Assembly: GCA_009746045.1 (NCBI GenBank)
Contig: RPFO01000667.1
Location: 643,721 to 707,720, forward strand
Length of the DNA: 64,000 nucleotides
DNA from: Mesostigma viride
Lineage: Eukaryota > Streptophyta > Mesostigmatophyceae > Mesostigmatales > Mesostigmataceae
Direction of reading: 5' to 3'
The position numbers were made by a program, and so were the translations under genes. Positions 28,642 to 57,900 of this stretch are shown here, one piece after another. The notes below the pieces were generated by a model. That model searched no databases, was not told where the DNA came from, and worked only from the letters and a program-made list of their open reading frames with translations. Positions within the stretch are counted from its first letter, which is position 1. Every line of letters starts with the position of its first letter.

Positions 28642-29713
28642 CACAGGTCGGACAAATATAAATGATATTTGGCCGTATTTGCGTATTTGATCTATAAATG
28701 TTGCATATTTAGTCCACTAAATTAATCCGACGGTGAACCCCGTTTGGCAAAAAAAATCTAAATTAATCTGAACGTGAAACCGGCTTTGACCAAAATATTT
28801 AGATTAATTTGAAAGTGAAACCGGCTTTGACCAAAATATTTAGATTAATTTGAACGTGAAACCGGCTCTGACCAAAATATTTAGATTGATCTGACGGTGA
28901 AACCGGCTTTGACCAAAATATCTAAATTTATCTAAATGAATATTTAAGTTTATATACTCGTGCCGCCAGGGCCTTTAACTTTAACATCTGAAGTCTGAGC
29001 TGGCCGCGTCTGCGTCCTGCCTCGCGCGCCATCAGGAAACTGTCAGAGCGGGAAATGCATTTGCCTTAAACTTGCATGTAAGTGCCGGCCCAGCACAGGT
29101 CGGACACGGAGATTTGAGACGATCGAATGGCCTTTCGGCAAAAAATATTTAGATTAATTTGAACGTGAGACCCCGTATATAATATTTAATTAAACTACAT
29201 TTAGATATATTTGAGACGAATGGCATTTCGGCAAAAAATATTGAGATTAATTTGAACGTGAAACCGGCTTTGACCAAAATATTTAGATTAATTTGAACGT
29301 GAAACCGGCTTTGACCAAAATATTTAGATTAATTTGAACGTGAAACCGGCTTTGACCAAAATATTTAGGTTAATTTGAACGTGAAACCGGCTTTGACCAA
29401 AATATCTAAATTAATCTGACAGCGCCGACCGGTAAGCAGCCAAAAGTATCTAAATTATCAGGCGGAGCCAATTTTCGGCAGAACCGTCAGGTTCGCCAGA
29501 ATTGGCGAAGCTTATAAGGCCGTACACGTGAGAAAAGACATAGGAATAGGGGATAAAATCCGTCAATCCATCCATACATCCACCGAATTTGTCCCTAATT
29601 TGCAAGCATAAGGGTGAGGTTCTTCCGAAAATTGGCTCCGCCGTAGAGTTTCAACGGGCAAGTTGCAAACACGCACGTTACTTGATATTTTATTTATATT
29701 TGTCCGACCTGTG
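28642..29713. mobile_element. Non-autonomous DNA-transposon-like element with 22-bp inverted ends
   Basis: The left end CACAGGTCGGACAAATATAAAT (28642-28663) is the exact reverse complement of 29692-29713. Inside are two blocks of a 41-bp tandem repeat (core AACCGGCTTTGACCAAAAT, about 28750-28930 and 29240-29420) separated by AT-rich DNA. There is no transposase ORF. Ends beginning CACA resemble the CACTA/EnSpm group but do not prove it. The flanks are ATGG repeats, so the target duplication cannot be read. Confidence 0.6.
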
Positions 29714-29842
29714 TATGGATGGATTGACGGATTTTCATCCCCTATTCCTATGTTTTCTCAAGTGTACGGCCTTATAAGCTTTGCCAATTCTAGCGAACCT
29801 AACGTTTCTTCCGAAAATTGGCTCCGCCTCAGGTCCGCCTGA
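29457..29842. repeat. Imperfect inverted repeat around the right end of the element
   Basis: About 29457-29585 (starting AGGCGGAGCCAATTTTCGG) and 29700-29842 (ending CCGAAAATTGGCTCCGCC) are imperfect reverse complements over some 120 bp. They share TATAAGGCCGTACAC and ATCCGTCAATCCATCCATAC. The right arm starts where the 22-bp terminal repeat ends, so two foldback units may overlap. From 29843 to 30296 only a 16-bp triplet repeat (GACAAAGGCTGGCAT) is seen. Confidence 0.6.
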
Positions 29843-30296
29843 TTAAACAGCAGATTCTGTTTTCAGCAGACGATGACAAAGGCTGGCATGACAAAGGCTG
29901 GCATGACAAAGGCTGGGCGCGGCGCTCGGGCGTAACAACGTTAAGGCAGGCCAGGCGGGCACGTAAAAACACGGGCGACAGGCCATGATGGGCCACGGGC
30001 CACGCGTCGGCCGTCGGCCCAGCCATTCCTGCATTTTATAGGAACGTTGCCGCCGGCACAAAATTCAAATTCTGGTGCGGCATGGCCGCGGCAGCTACCT
30101 GGCCCGGGCTCAGGGCCGACGTTGGCATGGACGACTGTCAAGAAAGAGTTCATCTCGCATGGGTAAGCTGCGGTTGTTTCGTCTGGGCGCTCTTCCCATT
30201 TTATCGCTAACGGGTCGCCGATTTGCTTACCCAACGTTTCCATCCTGAGGGCAGAATGCCAGCCTGGCAGCGACTTCAGCCTTCAGGTGTTCACGA

Positions 30297-32480
30297 CTAA
30301 TTAATTAATTAGACTCGTGCTCCCGTCGGGGAGTCACGGAGCATTAACCCCGATGGATGGATTAAAATTAAATTAAATTAAATTATAACATGCCTCCGTT
30401 GGGAGATCATGTAGCACGTATTCCTTGATGGATGGGTGGAGTGGCGGGGGCCGGGGAGCCGCGTAATCGAACTAACCTAACTCTACTAAGCTATCTAGTC
30501 TAGAAAATTAATCCTAACTACACTACTCATCAAACGCCGCCTCCTCTTGGGGGGAGGTGGATTGCCCACAGGGGCTGGCGTGTGAGCCTTGAAAATCTTC
30601 TGCCAGTGACCGCGTCTTGTTATGCATGGCGGTCCAAAGAAGGGAGAGAGAGTGGATGCGGTGTTCAAACTGGGCTGGGACCACTAGGTCGGCCATCAAC
30701 ATCTGGATGTACATAGTTCGTGACATGTTTCCCTTAGTACCCTTTTGGGAATGCCCTTGGGGCCAGGCCAGGTCAGAATATGATGCCGCCGGCTGGCTGG
30801 CCAAGCCGCTGGGGGCCTGCCAGACCAAGGGCAGTGTCGACCTGGCTGGTGCGAGCAAGGTGTCCTATAAATGCTATCCTACGCTGCCTAATCTCGTCCG
30901 AAATACGAGGCATACCATGATACAAAGACTCTAATGACGGGCGCTTGGAAAACCCTACGTTAAGGACCTGTCGGAGCATCCTGTAAACCGTGCCGTCTAG
31001 CTTAGCTGCCAGTGTTGGTGTGATTGTACGTCCACGCCTCGGCGCCATACGTGAGCACCGTGAGGACGAGGACCTTGAAGAGCATGCGCTTGCGGTGCTC
31101 GCCCAGGTTCACGAGGCCCTTCGAGCGCCCGTAGGTGTTGAGCGAACGGAGCCTCTCCATGAGCCCCTCCATGATATATCCTACTCTGAAAATGGATCGC
31201 AGCATGTTGGTGACCGCGCCGTCTAGCTTGCGCGGGGCCAGGTCGGCGGTAAGGGTCCATGTCTCGGCTCCATACGTAAGAACAGGAAGGACGAGGACCT
31301 TGAAGAGGTCCTGTTTCTTGATCTTGCCCAGGGGCTTGCGCAACAGGGCCCGGTATTGGCGTAACGCGTGCCAGGCAAGGGAGATGCGGTCACTGGTCCA
31401 CATCAGCCTCGCAGCTGGGGAGCAGGCTGCCCAGCAGCTTGACACGGTCCCGATACAGGACTCGAGAGCCGTCAAGGAGAAAGAGGGGTGGTGGTGGGTG
31501 GGTGAGCCCAATCACCAGAGCCTCTGGACATCTTCTTGCTGACCTCAAGCCCCGCTGCACGGGCCTCGATAGCCAGGCAATCAAGCCACGTAGACCTGCA
31601 CGTGCCCAGTGTCCTCGAAGAGGGTGGTGTCGTCTGCGTAGATGATGTCCGCCAGCCGAATCTCCGTTTCCGCTCCGCCATGCCAGAAGTGGTTGGCAAC
31701 CTACCTGCACCCCTGGTTCCCTACCCACGATGCGGGCACTGAATCGCTTGCGCGCCTGAATCATTACGTATTCGACCACAATAATGAACAGGTGGGGCGA
31801 CAGCACGCAGCCCTGCCGGCTGCCACACACCCTTCTGTAAAGGGCCATGGTGGCGTGGTCCCGTAAGAAGTGCGCACCGAAGTGGTGCCGGACCCTTCAT
31901 ACAGGTTGCGGATGACAGCAATAAGGGGGCGGGGGATCCGGAACAGCTCGAGGATGTCCCATAGCGCAGGCCAGAAAACCGAATCGAAGGCTTTGATGAA
32001 GTCCACCAGAACAAGGTGCAAAGGGGACTCACCAGGCTGAAGGCGTTGCAGTTCCTCCACAAGTCGGCGAGTAGCGAAGAGCGCCTAGGTACTGTGTTGC
32101 GACCTAAACGGAAGCCGTGCTGAGTCACGCTGAGGTGACCGTCCAGGGCCGTGCGCAGGCGGTTCAGGATGAGCCGCATAAGAAGCTTGAGGCTGGGGGG
32201 CACTTTGGATGCACACCCCTCTGTAGTTGCCGGGGTCGGCTGGTGACCCCTTGTTCTTGTACAGCATCGTGCGAAAACTGTGTTGCCAGGCCGCTGGCCG
32301 GAGGCGGTTGCGACGAAAGCAGAAGGCGTTTGCAGATGTCCCGGAAGAGCAGCATAACACCGGTGTCCTCAAATTCGGCTGCAAGTTTCACAACTGCGGC
32401 AGGAATCTCGTCGGAGCCGGTGGCTGTGTCATAACGCAGACGCAGCACCGCTTCCGCGTGACCTCGCGAGAGGTGAAAGG
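30297..32480 (-). pseudogene. Decayed LINE reverse transcriptase and C-terminal region
   Basis: Read on the minus strand from about 32450, in several frames: DTATGSDEIPAAVVK, YKNKGSPADPGNYRGV, LVDFIKAFDSVFW (RT motif A, near 31990), RQGCVLSPHLF (motif B, near 31800), YADDTTLFED (motif C, near 31640), then VLTYGAETWTLT and KLDGAVTNMLRSIFRVG. This order is that of a non-LTR reverse transcriptase plus its C-terminal extension. Several frameshifts make it dead. The LTYGAE region occurs twice (31200-31300 and 31010-31070), showing an internal duplication. The end at 30297 carries the family hairpin and TTAA tail. Confidence 0.8.
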
Positions 32481-33784
32481 AGGCATGTCTGACGGGTCGC
32501 CAAGTGGGCCGATCAGCGGGGGGACTAGGTAGTCCGCCGCTGACCTAGGCGGGGCCGGGGGCCCAGCGGGGCCGGCCAGCCCACGACTAAGAAACAGGTG
32601 TTTGTTTGTAGACGCAAGCCTGAGTTGGTTTTGGGTCATAGCCATGGTTTCCTATCTGTTCGCGTCCCTCGCCGCCATGCACTGTACGCCGGTCTCGGCT
32701 AGCTTCACCTCCGTGCTCTGGCCTCCCTGCCGGGTCCAACCCCGGGACACCCGCTTAGAACCAGGGGGTCGGGGGGAGCGAAGCCCCCCCCGCCTTGTTT
32801 AATTTATTAATTTTAATGCCCCATGCGGCAACTGCCTCTTTTATTGGGCGATGGAGATACAAGGCCAAGGATTTACTAGGCCAGGGCGCCAGGGCTTACA
32901 AGACCAGCTAGGCCACCAGGAAGTTTGTTCGGACAGGGAGCGACCCAGCCAAGGAAATATTATTGAGAAAAAGCGTCATGAAAATTGCCCAGTGCCCCCC
33001 TGCGTCTGGCAACTGCCGCCTTCATTTATAGGTAGGGCAAGGCTGCGTTGCATGATTAGGCCATCACCCCTCTAATCCACAGAGTATAGGCACCACTGGG
33101 TGTCCACTCCGCCGGGGCCCACCCATGAGAACGCCAGGGATACCACGCTGGTCGGAATGTGCAGGATATGAGCCACTTGTTAACATTCCAACAAATCTAC
33201 GCTGTCCAGCACCGCCACCGCAATGCCCCAAAGTTCGGCTATTCAGGCTATCTGATATCGAATAGCATGCTTGTTATCTCCTCATAAACCGAGACGTCTC
33301 AGCGTAACCGCTATTGTACTAGTCTAACCTGTGTGTGTGTATTCCCTGTGTGTGTATTCCCTCTCACCCTTTCTTGTTACCCTCTGGCTCCCTCCATGCA
33401 GGTCTTTCTAGAGATAGCCACGCGGCTCCCGCGGCCTTCGCGTCTTTCCTCTCAGACAACTACCCTAGTCCTTCCACGGCGTTGGATCGCCATGAGCCCA
33501 GGCATAGTTGTCTCACTTCGTCAATATGCTACGGATACTATCGGGTCATCTCATTGATACTAATGGTGCATGCGGACACGCGCCCCCCTAGGAGGCCTTA
33601 GGACGAGTGGTTGTGCCACTGTTTGCTGCGAATGCATCGCCCTGAGGAAAGGAAAAGGGCCAATCAGTGCCAGTGTAATGAAGAGAAGGCCAGCAAAAAC
33701 AAGAAAGCAGCAAGACCATTGGTCAGGGCGCAAATGACATGGTAACAGGTTCCTTTATTCCTAACTCATACTAGAATTCTATCG
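32481..33784. other. Region without recognisable gene
   Basis: Possibly the 5' remainder of the LINE up to about 32780. After that only short ORFs and a GTGTGTATTCCCT repeat near 33330 are present. I see no domain or RNA gene. Confidence 0.5.
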
Positions 33785-34034
33785 CGCAGTGGCTGGGCTA
33801 GACAAGCAGCAAACCCTTTCGGTGGCTAGTATCAAGATAGAAGGGAGAGTCCTGATATCAAGTTAGAAGGCATAGTCCTAGCATCAAGATAGAAGGGAGA
33901 GTCCTTGTGTGACTTACACACCAGGATATAACACCAGGATACAGACGATTTCCTGGACTAGAAGTATCAAGTTAGAAGGGAGCGTCCTTTTGTCTCTTTA
34001 CACTAGACACCCTGATAGCATCATGCAGTGGCTG
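33785..34034. repeat. Diverged short tandem repeats between two GCAGTGGCTGGG copies
   Basis: Repeated ATCAAGATAGAAGGGAGAGTCC-like units (about 3-5 degenerate copies). The block is bounded by GCAGTGGCTGGG at 33786 and 34025. Confidence 0.6.
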
Positions 34035-34109
34035 GGGCCCAAGAGGGATGGACCAACATGCATATGACTCGTAGTGCGACCCCCACGTGCCCCAAAGAGC
34101 GCCTTGATG

Positions 34110-37425
<3,316 letters not shown>

Positions 37426-37685
37426 GTGACGCCAACTACCAAAACGTTTCCGTTACGATTTTTCAGTCCCACACTCTGGCGCAAAAGTTAGTGACGGCAA
37501 CTACCAAAACGTTTCCATTACGATTTTTCTGTCCCAAACTCTGGCACAAAAGTTAGTGACGGCAACTACCAAAACGTTTCCGTTACGAATTTTCAGCCCC
37601 ACACTCTGGCGCAGAAGGAAGTGACGTGAACTACCAAAACGTTCCCGTCACAAATTTTCAGTGCCTCACACTGGCGCAAATTTTA
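37426..37685. repeat. 65-bp tandem repeat, four copies
   Basis: Units start GTGACGGCAACTACCAAAAC at 37426, 37491, 37556 and 37621, with a few substitutions per copy. The following 37686-38030 shows only a GAGGAAGAA tract. Confidence 0.9.
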
Positions 37686-38030
37686 GTAGGGATGCATACA
37701 AGCTACCTTTCGAAATCTTGCGCAACGGAACGCAATTCATCCTCCCGGAGGAATGCTGCCCGTCCATTGCCCCCGTTCAGAAAGTTCCGTCCAACTTTAC
37801 TTGAGATTTGGAAATCATGAAGGTGCGACTGGAATTTCGCTGGGGGACCCAAGTTCCCAAATTATCCACCAATGACGCGCCTCGAACCTTTGCCCGCTAA
37901 AAATTCTACAGCCGCTTCGGCCCCTAAAACAAAACAAGACGAGGAGAAGAAGAGGAAGAAGAGGAAGAGGAGGAAGAAGAGGAACATGGGAAGAGGAGGA
38001 AGAGGAGTAAGAAGAGGAAGGACGGAATCT

Positions 38031-38177
38031 GTAGGTGCTATTTAAGAAGACTAAAACACGTCTATGACAACAGTCGTAAGTAGGTGCTATTTAAGAAGAC
38101 TAGAACACGTCTATGACCACAGTCGTAAGTAGGTGCTATTTAAGAAGACTAAAACACGTCTATGACCACAGTCGTAG
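38031..38177. repeat. 49-bp tandem repeat, three copies
   Basis: Units begin GTAGGTGCTATTTAAGAAGA at 38031, 38080 and 38129, just downstream of the nicalin gene. Confidence 0.9.
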
Positions 38178-38232
38178 TGGAGTCCCCATGTACGCCAAAG
38201 CGCGCCTAGGCGAGGAAGGGGACCAATAGGTT

Positions 38233-38237
38233 TTACA
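38233..38237 (-). terminator. TGTAA polyadenylation signal of nicalin
   Basis: TGTAA on the minus strand, about 25 bases after the stop codon. TGTAA is the usual polyadenylation signal of chlorophyte green algae. It supports both the terminal exon and the kind of organism. Confidence 0.55.
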
Positions 38238-38261
38238 AAGAAAGGCCCAACATCCCTATGA

Positions 38262-54137
<15,876 letters not shown>

Positions 54138-54954
54138 TGTGAACTACTCCCGCTCAATACGGTTCCCAGCTGCCTGTTAGATCGTGCTGGGTATTGCGGG
54201 CTTTGCGTCACACTGCGTGTCGTTGTCTGGCCGCGCCGCTAACGTGAACTCAATCCTACTGAAACGTTGACAGCCATGCTTGAAAGAGCCAGGAAGTGTG
54301 TGCAGAGTGCAGACTGCACGACCTGTGACAAAGCGCGCGCGTCTCGTCGGTCGACCGTGTCCCAAGCGTGGCCTGGGGGCGGGAGCTGCCAGCGAGCGCC
54401 AGCAAGGCCCGATCGCGGCAAGTTGGCCGAGTAGGCTCCTCGTGGCAGCAATGCAGCTACCCGAAAATTGCACCCAATACGGACGACCGCTTCATGCAAA
54501 ATATATTTCTAGGTGCTGCCGCCCGGCACGAGAAAAGTTCGCCAGCGCAAGTGAATTGAGCTTCTCCCAGAATGTCGTCACTTATCTTTTGTCTAGTGGT
54601 AGCTACCACGATAAAACCTATTGTGCCTTTCCCCACTTCCATTGGCTTATCCGAAACACACTGTATATCCTGGTCAGTCAGTCAGTCGTCATCCCGTCAG
54701 TCAGTCAGTCAGTACTCAGTAGTAGGATATTCCCACCACGCAACCCCCCCAAACCCTGCTCAAGCGGCAAACGTAACACACGTCTTGCAAATTGCATGTT
54801 GTTGGCTTGCATCCTCGCTTGCAAACGTGGAATATCCAACGGGAAAGGGATAAATACGTCGTCGCCATTTCAAAGAAGGGCTAATAATTTGCAAGGAAAC
54901 CGCGAAGCCCGGGATGACAATTTGATATCGATAGCCTGCCTTTTGCAAATTGTT
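54138..54954. promoter_or_regulatory. Divergent promoter interval between nicalin and the plastid-protein gene
   Basis: 817 bp separate the two ATGs, which point away from each other. It holds a short CAGT repeat (54677-54720) and no clear TATA box. The open frame from 54280 reaches into exon 1 of the right-hand gene, but its upstream part has no recognisable protein and is read here as 5' leader. Confidence 0.6.
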
Positions 54955-57900
54955 ATGGCTTCCGCCGTTTCCCTGTCTGGTGTTCTGTCAAGGCCATTTA
55001 CGACACGCAAAGCTGCGACGCTTAACGCCCGTCCAACCAAGCAGGTTAGTTTAAAAGTAAATGTCCATGGTGGATGATATGGTGTCCTGACCATCATATG
55101 CCATTTCAAACCTGAGGATTAACGAGCGCTTAATGAAGCACTGCTGCTGCAGGTAGATTGAAGCACCAGCCACAGTGACAAATAAAAATGCCAGGCGCGG
55201 CAATTTGGCATTAATCTTCTCGGCATTCTTTTGCACCACCTCGCACATTACACTGGTGCAGGCATCTCCATAATAATGCAAGCTTTATGCAGTTCACAAG
55301 TTTAGTTATAATCAGCTAAAGCAGATATTTTCCTATTTAAGGCAGGGCGCGCGCGTATATTCGGGCTGGATAAGCAGCCTCTCGGGTTGACTTCTCGCGA
55401 ATATCCATTATTACCAGACCAAGCAACTTCACAGCATAGCATGTACTACGTCTTGTGAATGTACACTCGTCCTCTAAAGCTTCTGAAAAGTTCGCTCTCA
55501 TAATAGGGCGGATTTATATTGCCTGCAGGCCACATGGGGGGCGTTGGCGACAGCGCTGTCGAATGCCACGTTGATCAGGCCAGCTAGCTTATAGGCCGCA
55601 CGCGTCACGTTTTCCGCATGTCACGTTTTGTCCACATTGTCATGTTTTGTTCCACGTCGTCACGTGGAGCATGCTAGCGTGGCTGGCCTCCTCATACGGA
55701 GGCTGTACACAGTTTGCACATTTCTTTTCTTTTTTTCAGCTTTAATGCTAAAATTCATCTTCCTTCTCCTGACTTTCTACGCTTTTTAAACAGGCTCGTT
55801 TATGCTTCTCTAAGAGAATTGTGTCTGCGTCATGTCACTAGCTCAACAGCCGTAGGGCCTGTTGCCATAACCTACAGTAACAGTGTGTGTGGGGGGGGGG
55901 CAGGGGGTACACGATGCTCCGTTGCTCCTGCCTTTGCATGCTGACCTCTGCTGAATTTCAAGGTTACTGCCATTTCGCCCTTGGTTCCCCCCCCCCCCCC
56001 CCCCCCCCCCTCACCCCTCACCCCTCACCCCTCACCCCTCACCCCTCACCCCTCACCCCTCACCCCTCACCCCTCACCCCTCACCCCTCACCCCTCACCC
56101 CTCACCCCTTACCCCTCATCCCGCACCCCTCACCCCTCACCCCTCACCCCTCACCCCTCACCCCTCACCCCTCACCCCTCACCCCTCACCCCTCACCCCT
56201 CACCCCTCACCCCTCACCCCTCACCCCTCACCCCTCACCCCTCACCCCTCACCCCTCACACCTCACACCTCACCCCTCACACCTCACACCTCACACCTCA
56301 CACCTCACACCTCACACCTCACACCTCACACCTCACACCTCACACCTCACACCTCACACCTCACACCTCACACCTCACACCTCACACCTCACACCTCACC
56401 CCTCACCCCTCACCCCTCACCCCTGCCCCCTGCCCCCTGCCCCCTGCCCCCTGCCCCTCCCCCTCCCCCTCCCCCCTGCCCCCTGCCCCCTGCCCCCTCC
56501 CTGTCCCCCCTCCCCCTGTCCCCTCCCCCTCCCCCTCCCCATCATTCGCCCTTTCTTCGTTTTCTTTCCCCGTTGTTGCCCTCAGCCCCTTCCCGCCCGG
56601 CGGCTCACGATGCCCAAGACCGGTGGCCGCGGCCCCGCCACCCCCGCATCGCTGCAACCCCGGAAGAGGCAGGCCAGCCACGTGACAAGCGCCAGCGCCT
56701 CCTCGGCATCTTCGGACGTGCCCCCCCAAGGCACTGATGCCAAGGTATGGCCTGAGGGTTTGTAGCTTTCATAAGCCAGTATTGGCCGGGCTAGACCTCT
56801 GTTGCTATGGGCTGGACCTCTGTTGCCATTAATTAATTAATTAAACTCGTGCTTTCGTTGCGTAGTCACGGAGCACCTGAAAGCTTTTAATCCCTGTGTG
56901 TGCACAGCGGGTAGGGGGCAGACCCCTGCCCCCCCTTCCCTCATGCCACTGGGATGCCACAGGGTGCACAATCGGACCCGTCGAAACGATCTGGCATCCC
57001 CTGTATGTGCAATAAAGCTTCGACATAGCGAAATCATAGCGGGTGCAGTAGGGCCGCCCCATGGTCCAGTGGCCACAGATAGGCGTGGAGCTCATTCAGA
57101 GGCGCCCGTTTGGGAGAATAGAACCTCTCCCGGAGCCTGACTCTGTTGCCATGGGGTAGACCTCTGTTGCCATGGGCTAGACCTCTGTTGCTATGGGGTA
57201 GACCTCTGTTGCTATGGGGTAGACCTCTGTTGCTATGGGCTAGACCTCTGTTGCCATGGGCTGGACCTCTGTTGCTATGGGCTAGACCTCTGTTGCTATG
57301 GGGTAGACCTCTGTTGCTATGGGCTGGACCTCTGTTGCTATGGGGTAGACCTCTGTTGCCATGGGCTAGACCTCTGTTGCTATGGGGTAGACCTCTGTTG
57401 CTATGGGCTGGACCTCTGTTGCTATGGGGTAGACCTCTGTTGCTATGGGCTGGACCTCTGTTGCTGTGGGGTAGACCTCTATTGCTATGGGCTGGACCTC
57501 TGTTGCTGTGGGGTAGACCTCTGTTACCATGGGCTAGACCTCTGTTGCTATGGGGTAGACCTCTGTTGCTATGCGCTGGACCTCTGTTGCTGTGGGGTAG
57601 ACCTCGGTTCGGCTACGGCTTCGCAAGCAGGCCCCTGTTGGTGGCGGGAGCATGGCAGTGGCTGGTCTTGATGGAGGCCGGGAGGAAGGACAGGGAAATG
57701 GCCAGGCTGCTATTGGCGTGCTGGCTGCTTTTTCGACCTCAATAACTGCTTTTGTTCTCTCCCAGGCAGGGATCAGGGATTGCAAACATAGCATTGGAAG
57801 GCTCGCAAGTATTTCACATGGCGCGTGTGCTATGTGGTGGTATTATGCGAGAGTACTATGCCACACGCTACCATACTATCTCTCGTATTGTGCTAGGATT

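Noticed and set aside
54280-54954. Upstream part of the 265-codon ORF ending at 55077
   Set aside because: Only the last 30 codons before the GT donor look like protein with a function (transit peptide). The rest is low in conserved features and lies in the promoter/leader.
57146-57745. 199-codon ORF with Leu-Leu-Trp-Gly-Arg-Pro repeats
   Set aside because: By-product of a 21-bp intronic minisatellite. No start context or conserved domain.
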